A stretch of 64,000 nt of DNA from Hermodice carunculata (GCA_964020975.1 OZ026619.1:7014178-7078177); one strand, 5' to 3'. Positions 13,138-25,827 are shown, counted from the stretch's first letter. A program made the numbers and translations. The notes: a model not told the origin generated them from the sequence alone.

Positions 13138-13588
13138 AACAAGAGGGCTGTGTGAACAGCCCACATTCAGCTGACCTAGAGATAAATCACACTTACAAGT
13201 GGTAACTGTGATTGTGAACTTGGGACAGGACAAAATAGGTAGACACTTATCAAAGGTATATCCCTACCAAGTTTGACACAAATCTGGCCAAAATTATCTA
13301 AGTTATAACAATGGCAAGAAATTCTCATGTTAAACTTTTCTATTAAAGCTTTTTTTTTTAAAGATTTTCAAAAAAAAAAAAAAAAAAAAAAATCATGCAA
13401 AAATTAAAAAAATTAATGGAGCATGACCATTTGAACAAACTTGGTAGCGACCCACCCAAGGCATATCCCCAGCAAGTTTGAAGTAGCCAACCATTTTTGA
13501 GAAGTGGAAAATATGAATTGTGTATGGACAACGGACAGATGACGGATCCTCACAAAAGCTCAGTTGACGGACAAGTCAGCTGAGCTAA
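13138..13588 (-). repeat. Hairpin-ended repeat family A, short copy with both ends
   Basis: Compact 451-bp copy. One end is AACAAGAGGGCTGTGTGAAC, with a perfect 7-bp stem (GGGCTGT/ACAGCCC, loop GTGA). The other end is a near-perfect palindrome of AGTTGAC, GGACAA and GTCAGCTGAGCT, followed by AA. An A-run occupies 13371-13391. This copy best defines the two termini of the family. Confidence 0.75.
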
Positions 13589-13711
13589 AAGTAATGAGGA
13601 AGGGAGGAATTTTTTTTTGCTTTGCTGTAATGCCAAATTCAAAAGTGAAATCATGTGACACAAAAATAGTCCCTCACTGCTGTGACAAGAATGCTGTAAT
13701 ATAATTCTCTT

Positions 13712-13734
13712 GATCAGCGCTAGAGGCGCTGATC
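13712..13734. other. Perfect 9-bp-stem palindrome
   Basis: GATCAGCGC, loop TAGAG, GCGCTGATC. Outer bases (CTTG and CAAG) extend the symmetry imperfectly. It lies in intron 1 of the HMG-like gene, with no gene or obvious repeat beside it. Confidence 0.6.
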
Positions 13735-14384
13735 GCTCAAGGTATTAACTGAAGCTTCTGTCAGCAATCTTTTTTTGCAAATATGTACAAATAGTTTTTA
13801 TTTTTAAATTGGTGTAACATTTAAAAAAAAAAAAAGATGCATTGATGATAAACCGGGATACTTTATTTTTCATGTGGCCTGAGATAAAAGGTTACTTTTA
13901 TTGAAATATGAATGAGCTTGACCTGTATGTTAAAGGTTACCTGACACCTTATGTGCACAATACACAATGGTTTCTTTCATAGAATGCAGACTTGCCCTTT
14001 TTTTCTAGTTTGATCCTGTCAACATGAAAAGTATGTTTACATGTATGTGACCTGAAAACTCATTTGTATTTAAACAGGTGCAACAATGCAATCTAGGTTG
14101 ACTTACAAACCAAACAGGCTGTCAGTGAATATAACCTATTCAGGGTTTAAAAACAATTAGCAATAACAAAAAATTAAAAACAATATAGCTATTATCAAGG
14201 GATCCCAAAAGTCTTAGACATATATGAACCACTGAGTAACTAGTTGCAAAACAGCAGTATTTGAGAAAACTGTTAGTTATAAAATTTGTGTACACATATT
14301 CATTATAGGCTGCACAAAATGACGAGCTGTAATAGAGAACTACAAAGGAAGATGTGCTTGCATGCAGATCTGCCTGTCCCTTCA

Positions 14385-15700
14385 AAAGTCATAAATATGG
14401 CAGGATGAAAATTTTAAAGGTCCAAATGACCTTGACCGTTGATCTTTAGAGGTTACATGTAAATTAACATAATATGCAGTGTTGCAATACCTACAATTCT
14501 GGTCCAACATGATCAAAATCAGATAAAAATTGACAAAGTTATGGCTAAAACAAAATTTCAAATGGTAAAATGACATTAAACATTGACCTGTAGAGGCCAC
14601 ATGTAAATTAAAAAAATGTGCAGTGTTCCAATACCTACCATTTGAGACCAACATGACTAAAATTGGATGAAAATTGACCAATTGATGGCTAGATGAAAAT
14701 ATCAAAGTTCCAAATGATATGATCTTTGACCTTTAGAGGTCCGGTGATTTACCAAAATATGCAGTGTTGCAATGCCTACAGTTTGGGTCCAACATGGTTA
14801 AAATTGGATGGAAATTAATGGAGTTATGGTTGGAAGTAACTGACAAAAATGTGAAGTGATACAAACATATTAATGAAAGTGTGTGTGTCAACAAACACTT
14901 TTATGTTTTTCCTAAAGCTCTTTATTCTTTCTTTATAATTTCTTCTTAATTCTTTACCAGTGAATTTGTCTGACACTATTATATGTATAAAAACTTCAAA
15001 CTTGGCATGATTGGACCTTCATCTAAGGAGTTTTGCCTTTATGTGCAGAAGAATGAATATGTTTAAAATTATGCAAATTAGGGGCTTTTGAATTTTTAAA
15101 TCTTGAATATCTTCAAATGTTAAATAGATATGTCATTCCAACTTCTACCAGAGGGTTAATGACCACTGCACATCCATTGAATTTAAAACAAAAGTTGTAG
15201 TAATTTAAATTATGCTAATTAGCAGCATTTGAAATTTTAAATCTTGAATATATATATATCTTCAAGACTACTGTAGTATAGATAGAGACGTCATTTCAAC
15301 TTCCACTAGGGGTTTATTGACCATTATGCATGTAATGAATCTAAAACAAAAGGTGTAGCAATTTAAATAATGCCAATTAGCAGTATTTGAAATTTCCAAT
15401 CTTGAATATCTTCAAAACTATAATAGATAGAGATTTCATTACAACTTCTACTAGGGGGTTGTTGACCATTGCACACCTAATGAATTAAAAACAAAAGTTG
15501 CAGCGACCTTATTATTCTTAGAAATAGCACCAATGGAAATTTTGAATCTTGAATAACTTCTAAGCTATATAGTAGATGAAGATGCCATTCCAACTTCTAC
15601 TCCTATGTTATGGACTAGTATGGATCTGATGAATTGATAATGAAGGCTGCACAATTTTAAATTGTGCAAATTAAGGCATTATCTGGAATATCTTCAAAAG
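14385..15700 (-). repeat. Family C repeat: two arrays of ~144/145-bp tandem units
   Basis: 14385-14860 holds about three units with period 143-144 bp (marked by TAGAGG at 14447, 14591, 14734). After a junction with GTGTGTGTCAACAAACAC and a pyrimidine-rich stretch (14880-14960), 15000-15700 holds about four units with period near 145 bp (marked by CAACTTCTACTAGGGGGTT and AAAACAAAAGTTGTAGC). The second array is the reverse complement of the arrays at 28-29 kb. AT-rich and non-coding. Confidence 0.7.
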
Positions 15701-16314
15701 TACACACACAAGACAGATTTGTTAGCGCTCTGATAGATGGTGACACCTGGTGAGAGACATAAAAATGCAATAGAGTCTGAAGGCGACTCTGTCATAAAAA
15801 ATATAATAGAACTGACCTACGGTATCATTAACTTCCATTTATATCTTCTATGACTGTGTAGCTGATTGATCCAGTTAAATGAAGTGAAATGGAGCAAATT
15901 CAGTTTCTGGGTGTATGTATACATGCATTGGATCTGAAATGGGGCTGAGACTAGGCATTCCTAGTCTCAGACTGGGGCAAGGCCAGTTGTCTAGCTAGCA
16001 ACAGACCAGGCATGTTGATGAAAATGAGACCATAGGGTAGGGCACGGTGGAAGATGTAGTGTGGTTTTGAGTTATATGTCGTCTTTAACTGGAAGAAATA
16101 CATGTACATGATTAGGTAACAAGTGAAATCCAAGGAGGAGCTTCATATACATGTGCACAACCACTGGTAAAAAGTCAGGTGGGGCCACCCCTCCATCTCC
16201 CTCCTCACTAGGTACCTCAGCTGTGACAGAGCTGTATTTTTAGATGTTGAATTAGTATGCGTAAAAGTTGCATAACTTCTGTATGCACACTGGCAGGTTG
16301 TTCCTGCATCAAAT
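15701..16314. other. Intronic stretch, nothing recognised
   Basis: No supported gene or repeat. The TGGGGCTGAGACTAGGCATTC / CCTAGTCTCAGACTGGGG pair around 15940-15976 forms a small imperfect inverted repeat (GAGACTAGG / CCTAGTCTC). Confidence 0.4.
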
Positions 16315-17872
16315 CAGGGAGGTGTATGAGAGGAAGAGGGCACTTGCGGCCGTCCTTTCAAGCTATGTGTGTCTCGGTGTTGTTACTGCACTTTCTGAGC
16401 ACCCTGTGTTTATTTTGCCGTCGAGGGCCAAAAGGGCCACACTGCCCATGCTCATTCTCCAAGCGGAACACGCACGACCACGGCAAAAGGTAAACATTGG
16501 TGATCTAGATTCGCCCGGCGCTGCACCAGCGGCACATGCAAAATCACACATAGGGTTTCAGTCATGCTGCTACCGTAATGTATCTGGTATCACTTGAAAA
16601 AACATTTTCTCTTTACGAAATACACAAAAGTGCTTGACAAATAAACAAATTTAGCGGCCAGAATCGGAAAAATTTAACACTCTGGTTACTTTTTCTTCGG
16701 CCAGTGCCACACATTAACTACTACAGTAACTGTACCCCACCATCATTACCAGATACATGTGCACCGGCTCAATAAGGAGCCTTTGCTGCTTATTTACAGT
16801 GATGTTTGCATGTTTATTTCATTAATACCAAGCAAATCCTAAAATTGGTGGAGTTTGCACGTTAATTAGACAATTTCGCGTACTTCATCAAGACAAACCA
16901 AAAGTGCCAATCCAATGACCAAACTTCGTACTTTGCAACTATACAACTAGTTCCCATGCCTAAATCTCCCTCAGCTAGTTTTTAGAATGAAAAGTCGGCT
17001 ACTTTCAACAGTTTTGTCGCATTTTGTGGACAAGCAAACACAAACAAATCGTAGCGCCCAAACTGAATCGTCATTTTCTACACAACAGCGTACATCGAAC
17101 CACCGCAAAATTACACAAAAGAAAGTTAACACATGCTTGTCTATGACGCAGATCAAGAATACTGATAAGTTATGTTCAATCAAGGTGAAATCCGTGTATA
17201 AAATTTGTTTACAACGTGCTGCACAATTTGACCTTGAACCAAAATGGCGCTGTTCACACGTCTTCTCGTCAGATACCGTCCTTCCAGCTGGGCAAGCTGC
17301 CAAGACCGCGAGACTTTGGGTGAGCAGATTAACTCTTTCATGTCTACTCGCCTGGAACCTTTGAAGTGGGCAAGTGCCCTCTCCCTCTCATACACCTCCC
17401 TGTTGTTCATAACTGCTCACTACTGACTTCTGAACACTGAACTCTTTTCTTTAGTCCCAAAGCCACAAATGAACCTCCCACTCCAAATATGTGCTTTCTC
17501 CGTGTTCTCTGTGAGCCTGGCCGCTAAATTTGTTTATTTGTCAAGCACTTTTGTTTATTTCGTAAAGAGAAAATGTTTTTTCAAGTGATACCAGATACAT
17601 TGCGGTAGCAGCATGACTGAAACCCTATGTGTGATTTTGCATGTGCCGCTGGTGCTGCGCCGGGCGAATCTAGGTCACCAATGTTTACCTTTTACCGTGG
17701 TCATGCGTGTTCCGCTTGGTAGTGTGGGAGAATGAGCTTGCGCAGTGTGGCCCTTTTCGCCCTCGACGGCAAAATAAACACAGGGTGCTCAGAAAGTGCA
17801 GTAACAACACCGAGACACACATAGCTTGAAAGGACGGCCGCAAGTGCCCTCTCCCTCTCATACACCTCCCTG
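16315..17872. mobile_element. Foldback/MITE-type DNA element with ~350-bp inverted arms
   Basis: The left arm (16315-16661) and right arm (17518-17872) are near-identical inverted copies. They start CAGGGAGGTGTATGAGAG and include GGCAAAATAAACACAGGG and TTTGTTTATTTGTCAAGC. CAGGG ends fit a hAT-like terminus (established family feature), but no matching 8-bp target duplication is visible. The 850-bp core has no transposase, so it would need help in trans. A third copy of the outer 32 bp of terminus lies inside at 17370-17402, pointing to nesting or a rearranged end. Open frames through the arms (REVYERERALA and so on) are by-products of the TIR. Confidence 0.75.
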
Positions 17873-18225
17873 TGAACAACCAGTTGCCTATTAAATAACA
17901 TGTAAACATTTAGGACTGAAAAAAACATGTTCAGAAGTGAGAGGTGTTCACTATAGTTGGAGGTGTTGGGTAGTGGAGGTTTTATAATTCAAAGTACAAA
18001 CTAAACTTGATGCCAAACCAATTTTTGCAAGACAGATTGTACACACATGGTAATATTCAGGAACTTTCAGTTCTAATTTGTCGGGAGTGAAATTTTAGCC
18101 TGTTTGGAATAGGCCTATTGAAATTGAGGCATTTAGATCCCAAGACAGCATACATGTAGTTCTTGCAATCGGGTCACAAATTGGCATAACATATATGCTT
18201 ATGCATAAAACTGCATAAAACTCAC

Positions 18226-18452
18226 CTGGCACATGGTTTGTAGGTTTCTCTCTCAGCAGCAGATAACTGGCTCCAACGACTTGCTATTTTATGTTTAATC
18301 TGACCTTCTGACAGAAATGGATACTTCAGAGACAACTGACATTTTTGATCACTGAAAAATGACTTGAAAGTTGATGTGTTCCTCGACAAGAGGCCTTGGC
18401 GTCTTGGAGTGCAGATAACATCAATGTTAGTGTAATTACAGACGTCTGCCAT
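18226..18452 (-). CDS. HMG-box-like nuclear protein, exon 1 (start)
   Basis: First coding exon, 75 codons plus two bases. The ATG (18450-18452) sits in a strong context (GCC before ATGG), and the donor is a clean GCCAG before GTGAGT. The peptide starts MADVCNYTNIDVICTPRRQG. From about residue 25 it looks like an HMG-box: STFKSFFSDQK, then YPFLSEGQIKHKIASRW, then SQLSAAERETYK. The Trp followed by LS..E...Y is the hallmark of HMG-box helix 2 to helix 3. The likely role is DNA or chromatin binding, by inference from the fold. The upstream 100 bp to the next repeat (a MITE at 18555) would contain the promoter; no TATA box is evident. Confidence 0.75.
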
Positions 18453-18554
18453 GGCAGCTGCTCATACTGCAAAATATGAATCATGTCTATTTATTAGCTT
18501 CACAGGTGTATCCACACTTGCATGATATCAGTCACATTGAAGCCTCTCCACTCT

Positions 18555-18796
18555 TAACCCTTTCCTGCTCAAATCATCCAAAAGCACCCAGATGTAAATT
18601 ACTGTTTACATCAACATCTTTTACTTAAATTTTTTGTCACCAAAAACATTTTTGCTGAAATTTGTATACAAGACCATTAATGATGATACACCCCAGGTCA
18701 ACATCTTAACCCTGGTTAAGATTTGGGTACAAGGCACCCAGTGCCTGCCAAGGAAACCTATTGACACAGTTCATACTCTGACCAGGAATGGGTTAA
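18555..18796. mobile_element. piggyBac-like MITE (TTAA-flanked)
   Basis: Starts TTAACCCTTTCCTGC and ends GGAATGGGTTAA, with TTAA on both sides. The interior has the family's hairpin core in decayed form (CCAAGGAAACCTATTGACACAG). It sits about 100 bp upstream of the HMG-like gene's start codon, so it may lie in or next to the promoter or 5' UTR. Confidence 0.7.
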
Positions 18797-18930
18797 CATG
18801 TCTAGATCTAGATGTCTTTCCATGCCTGCCTCTTATGATTTCTGCTTGTATGTTCAACAACCTTGCTTCCGAATCCTTCCATATAAATATCTTTCACATC
18901 CCTGAGTGTTTGCGGTCTTATATCAAAAAC

Positions 18931-18932
<2 letters not shown>

Positions 18933-18964
<32 letters not shown>
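18933..18964. repeat. (TA)n microsatellite
   Basis: About 15 TA dinucleotides. A run of ten C residues follows at about 19010-19020. Confidence 0.9.
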
Positions 18965-18967
<3 letters not shown>

Positions 18968-19522
18968 CGCATTTATCCTGATAGTAGCACATGCCCTAAT
19001 AGAAGCACCCCCCCCCCCCACTTTCAATCCAAGTGGTCTAGATTCAAAATCAAGATTTTTCCTGTAATTTAGCCAAGATGATACTTCCAAATGAAAAATT
19101 AAATGTCACTGCAGTATATTAATGTTATCTAACACATAAATGAACTGTTAAAGATTTAAATCAGGCCAAGCCCATCCTGCAGTCGTGTACATTTCCACAT
19201 CTCAAAAAGGCATGGACAGCTTCTGTTCCAATTTGCCACAAAAACAGACTTGTACAGTAAGCAAAGATGAACTGGTAAGTGTTTTTAGTCACTGTGGTAT
19301 GTTTAGCACTGTGGCTTGCTTCAGACTTTGATATGTTATGGAATGAAAATCCTCCATGCAGTTATGTTTGTCATTGGTCCAAGCTTTTCCTTCCGTTTCT
19401 TAATTACAAGCAAAAATAGCTTGGACCATAAAAAAGAAAATGCAAAAACTCTGAAAGAATTTATATGTGATGGAGCAAAACAAGGAATTGATTTATTTTT
19501 ATGTATGTTATTTTCTTCAGGT

Positions 19523-20424
19523 CTCTGACTGACAAGGCAGCTGAGACAAAAAATCCAAAAATCACAGAAACATGACCGTTTAGAGAAACTGGGTAGAGAC
19601 CCACCCAAGGTGCATGTATATCCCCACCAAGTTTGAAATGAATCTGGTAAGTGGTTTTTGAGAAGTAAAAAAGGTGAATTACCATTGCAATCCCCATTCA
19701 CTTACATAAAGTTATAGGACTGTATAATACATGCATTAACCAATTAGTACCCGAATTGAAAAATTCATTAAAAATCAGGGGGTGTTAGCAACGCCATCTT
19801 TGCTGGCCCCTTCTACAGGGAGCATTTCCAGCAAGTTTCAGCATAGTGTGAGTGACAGTTTTGAATCTACATGGAAAATAGCAAAAATTACACCATCTTG
19901 TGAAAAAATTTGTTTGGCCCTTCTACAAGGAACATTTCCACCATGTTTATAGCATTATCCCAGTGACAGTTTTGGAGAAGTCACAAAATAGTAAAAACAC
20001 ACTGTTTTAAATAAAAAATATTTGAAAAATTAGAGCATCACCCCTTGAGCAAATATTTTAAAAGTCTCAGGGTCCCCAGAAATCTTCCTAAGCAACTTCG
20101 AAGCAATTGGCCAAGCAGTTTGTGAGAAGATTTTTTTGAAGATTTAGCCAAAAAATGACCCCCCCCCCCCCCAAAAAAAAATCATTACAAATCCAAAATC
20201 ATTTGTCCAAAAGATGAATCCCCCAAAAATCATTAAAAATCCTAAAATCACTTGAACGTGAACATTTGCACAAACTTAGTAGAAACCCACCCAACGTACA
20301 TCCCATCTCAGTTTGAAGGGAATCTGGCCAGTAGTTTGGAGAAGAATTCGAAAATATGAATGGTGGGTGGATGGACGGCTAACCATCCTACAAGCTCCGC
20401 TGACTCAGAAGTCAGCTGCTTTAA
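19523..20424 (-). repeat. Hairpin-ended repeat family A, two juxtaposed minus copies
   Basis: The stretch opens with the terminus of one copy (CTGACTGACAAGGCAGCTGAG) and is followed by a second body with GACCCACCCAAGGTGCATG, CACCAAGTTTGAAATGAATC and AGCATTTCCAGCAAGTTTCA. It ends at about 20424 in GCTGACTCAGAAGTCAGCTG. The AACAAGAGGG end is absent. Poly-C and poly-A runs occur near 20159-20181. Confidence 0.65.
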
Positions 20425-20671
20425 AAATAAATCATATTGTAGAGATAATTATAGATATATTTATATTCATGTAATTTGTATGTCATGATTGAACCTAGAA
20501 TGGCACCAAAAGAAGGAAGAGATGGAATAATGTAATTTTCAACTGAATCTTGCACCTTTTTGCCCCTTCTGTACAGTATGATACAATTTACACCCTAATG
20601 TATGGAAGTTTGCAACATAAAATTATTAGGGCAACACACACACAGGGATCTTTGTGAATGTTGCCACAAAA

Positions 20672-20770
20672 TACAGAAGTCCCTCCTTTGAGAGACCACC
20701 TCTAATGCCATCCAAGAAGTGGTCACATTATGCAGGTGTTCCCAAAAAAGGAGGCTTGGCTCTTGGACCA
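20672..20770. mobile_element. TA/CAGTGGT-type MITE, half copy
   Basis: TACAGAAGTCCCTCCTTTGA and GAGACCACC match one terminus of the family seen at 52199-52366. The opposite terminus is not found. Confidence 0.5.
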
Positions 20771-21690
20771 CCTGCCCAATATCTAGCCACTACTGCGAAT
20801 TCCCATCCATAATTTAAATTCAAACAGGACTGATGTATGGTTTACTAGTATATTCCAGTAGTTCATCAGAGCTTCACTAAATCATACTCATAAGGAAATT
20901 TTTGTCACAAATTTAAAGGCTCCTAAATATAATAATTTGTTTTGCAGACATTGAGATCATTTGTGGCCCACAGTATTGGAGGGCAGCAAATTGAATAACG
21001 AGGGCCGTAAAATGACATACAAACATTATTACTATCATAATTCTTTTGTATGTACATGTAGTATTTCCCAAGCCAATTATCATGTAATACATATTACAAT
21101 GTAAATATAGGCCCTATATAGTCACCTTTGCCATTTATACTCACAAAATGGGTTTAAATGCATGTCATTTGCAGCCTGCAACCTCACCTTTTATGCCCTT
21201 TGTTACGGTGTTAATGTGCAGGTATACTAATGCCCTGTATATTATAATAATGGGCGTTCATGACAATACCTCTTTTTTCCATGATTTGTATTATTTAAGG
21301 ATATTTATTAATCAATAAATTAACTGAATTTTTATTTTTTATCTTCAATTGCAAAGTTTTGTAGAGGTTTCTCCCAAATTTGTGAAAATTTACGACTAAA
21401 ACCAAATTTCATACAGCAAGTCTTCTCAAATACATAAAAGGAAAGGTGTACAACTTTATAGAATATTTCAACTTCATTTAAAGTAGCATTTTAAATGAAT
21501 GTTACAGCATCTGAAAAGAGGCCTATTGGAAAAAGAGGCTTAAATGTGTTATAGTGCTATTATTGTGTCCGGGGTAGATAAAGATTCATTGAACTAAGCT
21601 TCTGTAGTGTGAAAAAATAAGACTGATCATTTTCTGTTAGATTTTACTAATAATGTCTGGGTGCCAACACAGACATTTTGTTTTTCCAAG
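20771..21690. other. Intergenic, nothing recognised
   Basis: AT-rich sequence without supported genes or recognisable repeats. Confidence 0.4.
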
Positions 21691-21696
21691 AGTTAA

Positions 21697-22215
<519 letters not shown>

Positions 22216-23082
22216 GACTTGAACTGCTAGCTGTATGACGTATTGCTTGACCTCCATGGTGCCAGGCAACCATTTTGCATTCATAATTGATTAGCTTGAA
22301 CCTGCCTCACAGTTTTCTGTCCGTGCATGCTGAGTGTATGCTTTGAAAGGTTTAGGTCTTGTAGCAAATTGGGGGGGGGGGGGGGTAGGACTCCCAACAA
22401 CTGTGTAATGAGACTCTGAATAAAATACAGAGTATTCTTTCTGTTCATGCAGGAAGAGATTGAATCCATGCTGCCATATGTACCAGGCAGGGTTTTGTTT
22501 CCACTGGTGTCCTAGCTGGCCTGCTTTTGCCTGAGGCAATGTCAGTCTGCTGAGCTTATCAGTCCCAAGGGAACTCACACTCCAGACTTCTAGGCAGAAC
22601 AAGCCTGAGTGTACCCTCTGTTAAAAATAGACAACATACAGAGCTGAGTCGGCCAGACCAAGAAGGATAGAATTTGTGTCATCTCAGTGGACACTTTCAT
22701 GTCTTTGTTTTCTTGTAACCAGTGAGATGAAGCCTGTTCTTCATAGCCAATACTTTGACAGCATAGTTTTGTCTTGGTTCACAGGTGCATGTTTATGTAG
22801 TTTCTTGACAGCTTCTGTTAAAATGTGTTTATGTAATAAAGGAAGAAAGACAGTTTTGTATTGCATGCATACACATCTCTCTGAATTATAATATGTGTAC
22901 ACTGTACATGCACATATACTCATCAATACTGCCCAGAAGGGCCGACTCTCTTAGGAGTGGGCACTTTTCTGTGGTCATGAGGATGTACTGTACAGTGGTA
23001 CTTGCAATTTAAGACTACCCCAAATGACAGACAAAAGTGGTCACATAGGACAGGTGGTCTTTCATCTCAGACGAATAAACAA
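22216..23082. other. Intergenic; G-run and a half MITE only
   Basis: A run of about 15 G occurs near 22371-22385. A half copy of the TA/CAGTGGT MITE starts near 22991 (TACAGTGGTACTTGCAATTT, GACAGACAAAAGTGGTC). No gene is supported. Confidence 0.45.
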
Positions 23083-23885
23083 AGAAATTTCTTTCTTTCC
23101 GTCCTTCTCTCTCTCTTTCTTTCTTTCTTTACGACCAAGTTGGTCCAGAGTTTTTCTCAGATACTATTTTTCCGAATACCAACAAACCACCAAACTTGCC
23201 ATGATGACTGACATAACCAGTGAAATTGTGCATCTCATTTGGAACTGTCATGATGTTTAAAATTATGCAAATTTTTAGAGGCAACAAAAATTTTAAAGCG
23301 ACATACCTTCCAAACTATTGCAGATGGACTCAAAATTTCAATGTGTATATATACCTTTGTGACACTTGCCAATCTGATGGACAGTATAGCTTTAGAATTT
23401 CAAATTATGCTAATAAGAGGCATTGGAAAATTTAAAAGTTGAACATCTCCCAAACTATTGTACATAGAGATGCCATTCCAACCTCAATTTATCAGTTTGT
23501 GGCAAAGCGTCCAATGAACCATGAACCAAAAGTTGTAGCATTTTAATTTATGCAAATTAGGTGAAAATGCATAATGTAAATCTTTAATAGCTTCAAAACT
23601 ATTATAGAGGTGCCATTCCGACTTCAATTCATGGGTTTGTGGCATAGCCCCATTCAATGAACAATAAACCAAAGTTCTTCTAGGTTTATAATTCATGCAA
23701 ATTAGGCAAATACACAAAATTAAAATGTTGAGTAATTTCAAAACTATTATAGATAGTAGTTTCATTCAAACATCACTTTATAAGTTTGGGACATGGCCAC
23801 ATCCCTTGAACTAAGAACCAAAGCTGAGCATTTTAAGTTATAAAAATTAGGCTAATACATGAAATTTAGATTATGTTGAACAATG
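23083..23885. repeat. Family C repeat with CTTT lead-in and ~145-bp-type units
   Basis: A pyrimidine run (23083-23132) is followed by GTCCAGAGTTTTTCTCAGA and then diverged units carrying GATGCCATTCCAACCTCAAT and AAAAGTTGTAGCATTTTAAT. The orientation matches the copy at 14.9-15.7 kb. The block 23252-23489 is duplicated at 24060. Confidence 0.6.
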
Positions 23886-24059
23886 GCAAAGTGTATCATT
23901 TCAAACTGTTCTCATTTTAAGAGGCACCCAGACAGATTTGCTGTGAAGCAAATCTTCTTTTTTAGTTACTTGTTCTTTTTTTCAGATAGCACTACCTGCA
24001 TTAAATACACCTCTCCCTTTTCACCTTTTTTCAGCAAACCCCTTCCACTTTCTTCATGT

Positions 24060-24297
24060 GATGTTTAAAATTATGCATATTTTTAGAGGCAACAAAAATT
24101 TTAAAGCGACATACCTTCCAAACTATTGCAGATGGACTCAAAATTTCAATGTGCATATATACCTGTGTGACACTTGCCAATCTAATGGACAGGATAGCTT
24201 TAGAATTTCAAATTATGCTGATAAGAGGCATTGGAAAATTTAAAAGTTGAACATCTCCTAAACTATGGTACATAGAGATGCCATTCCAACCTCAATT
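24060..24297. repeat. Direct duplicate of 23252-23489 (238 bp)
   Basis: Nearly identical to the upstream block over its full 238 bp (few mismatches, no visible indel), at an 808-bp offset. It ends exactly where the SINE begins (…CCATTCCAACCTCAATT). Confidence 0.85.
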
Positions 24298-24530
24298 GGG
24301 TGCACAGTTGGCCAAGCTGCGACACGCTCGCCTTTCACCTCTGCCGCCCGGGTTCGATTCACGGCCGGGGAAGCATGTGGAAAGAGTTCCTACCACTCTG
24401 ACTGTGCACGGTGGTTTTCTCAGAGTCCTTTGGTTTCCTCCACCAAACATGCAAGTAGGAAGTATACGCCACGATCTGTGCCATGGAGAGCGATTAATAT
24501 AGGCGTGGCCTGCTTCGCAATCCATGTAAA
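24298..24530 (+). mobile_element. tRNA-derived SINE
   Basis: The head resembles a tRNA gene with pol III promoter boxes: an A-box-like TGGCCAAGCTGC at 24309-24320 and a B box GGTTCGATTCA at 24351-24361. The body continues with GTGGTTTTCTCAGAGTCCTT and GGTTTCCTCCACCA, reminiscent of a conserved SINE core found in several marine invertebrates. The stem pairing and length are poor for a working tRNA. The 3' end is uncertain and no clear target duplication was found. Confidence 0.65.
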
Positions 24531-25480
24531 AGATATGGGTCTATACTTTTTTCTGCATGTGACAAAATTATCTTCCAGATTTGAATCACAGTTATTTAAG
24601 GTTGTTACAGTTCTATAGTGATTAGGAAATTAAATAGCAATCTTTGAATTGTTAAAAGTAAAAGTGTCATATTTATTTCCTCCATTTGTCAAAACAAAAC
24701 TGTGGACCTTTGGAAAATGAATTGGGATTTTAATATTGCTCAGTCATGTTGTGGACTGTGCATATGCAGCAAATTAATTCTATGAGTGAAAACTTGAGGG
24801 GGAAAGAGAATGTATTCTCACATTGAGTTTACACACTCTTCTGCTGGGTGGCGATCTACAACAATTTCCCAAAGCTTGACCCTTCTTCATTTTATAGCCA
24901 GAGGCTAAAATTCTGTGAAAGTACAGATCGATACACAACCTATGGCTTGAAGTTGAAAGTTGAAGTAGCCTACAAAGGCTGCTCTTCAAACATTTTGCTG
25001 ATCAACATAACTTTAAGTCTACTTAATGCACTGAAACTTATTTTATCATGGCGTAAGATAAAGTCTAGCCACCAACAATATTTTGGACCATTTCATAATG
25101 ATCACATACAAAGATCTTTCTGCTGTGTTTAGCTCAACCACACCAATCACGGTAATAATGAAGTTCTAGCATCTTGTCAATGTCATGCTTTTTTAGCTGG
25201 TGTAATTTTTTATAGTAAGCAGCGCTGTGTAGTGTTTTGATTCATGTTCTTTCATTCTCTTTTATTGGTCCAAGTTGGACCTTTTACTGAAAACGGGGGG
25301 GGGGGGGGGGGGGAGGGTGTTCGTCCGAACCCTTTGATACACCGGTACCCCTACGGCCTTGAGTACTGTGAAGTAAGTGTTCGACCTGGTAAATTTGTGC
25401 TGCAGCTTGCAACGGGAGTTCGACAAATTTCAGGTCGAGACAGCATTGCCCCCTGTCGGAATTAATGCCCTCCTGACATC
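24531..25480. other. Intergenic upstream of CFAP97
   Basis: No supported gene. A G-run of about 20 bases lies near 25294-25312. Confidence 0.4.
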
Positions 25481-25827
25481 TTTCTGTATTATTCATAAGT
25501 CATTATCGTTGGATTGCAACGATTATTTTCATTCCTCACCAGTTTTGAAAGCGGCAGGTACATGTACCATAAATAGCCAATAACACTGTTTAAAACTAGT
25601 TGCCTAGTCCCGCATCCTATTCTTCTCAATCTCAGCCCTCAACATGCTCGACTTTGCCGCCACACTGGAGAACCACTCTCAAACCGCGCACTGTCAACAA
25701 AGTAACGTGTTTTCACATGAAGCTATACGAGATTTTATGACGTCAATGGTAACTGCAAAACATTCCTACGAATGGCGGACGGTCCGTGCAGAGTGTCGTT
25801 GTCAGCTTGAAAGCACCGACTGGGAAA

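Noticed and set aside
16257-17928. Open frames in the 16.3-17.9 kb element (VYERERALA and others)
   Set aside because: They occur in both inverted arms and follow from the TIR sequence; no transposase or other domain is visible.
24298-24372. Functional tRNA gene
   Set aside because: A and B boxes are present, but acceptor-stem pairing and anticodon arm are not convincing, and a SINE body follows.
25786-25827. N-terminal extension MQSVVVSLKAPTGK of CFAP97
   Set aside because: The first codon is GTG; the first in-frame ATG is at 25828.
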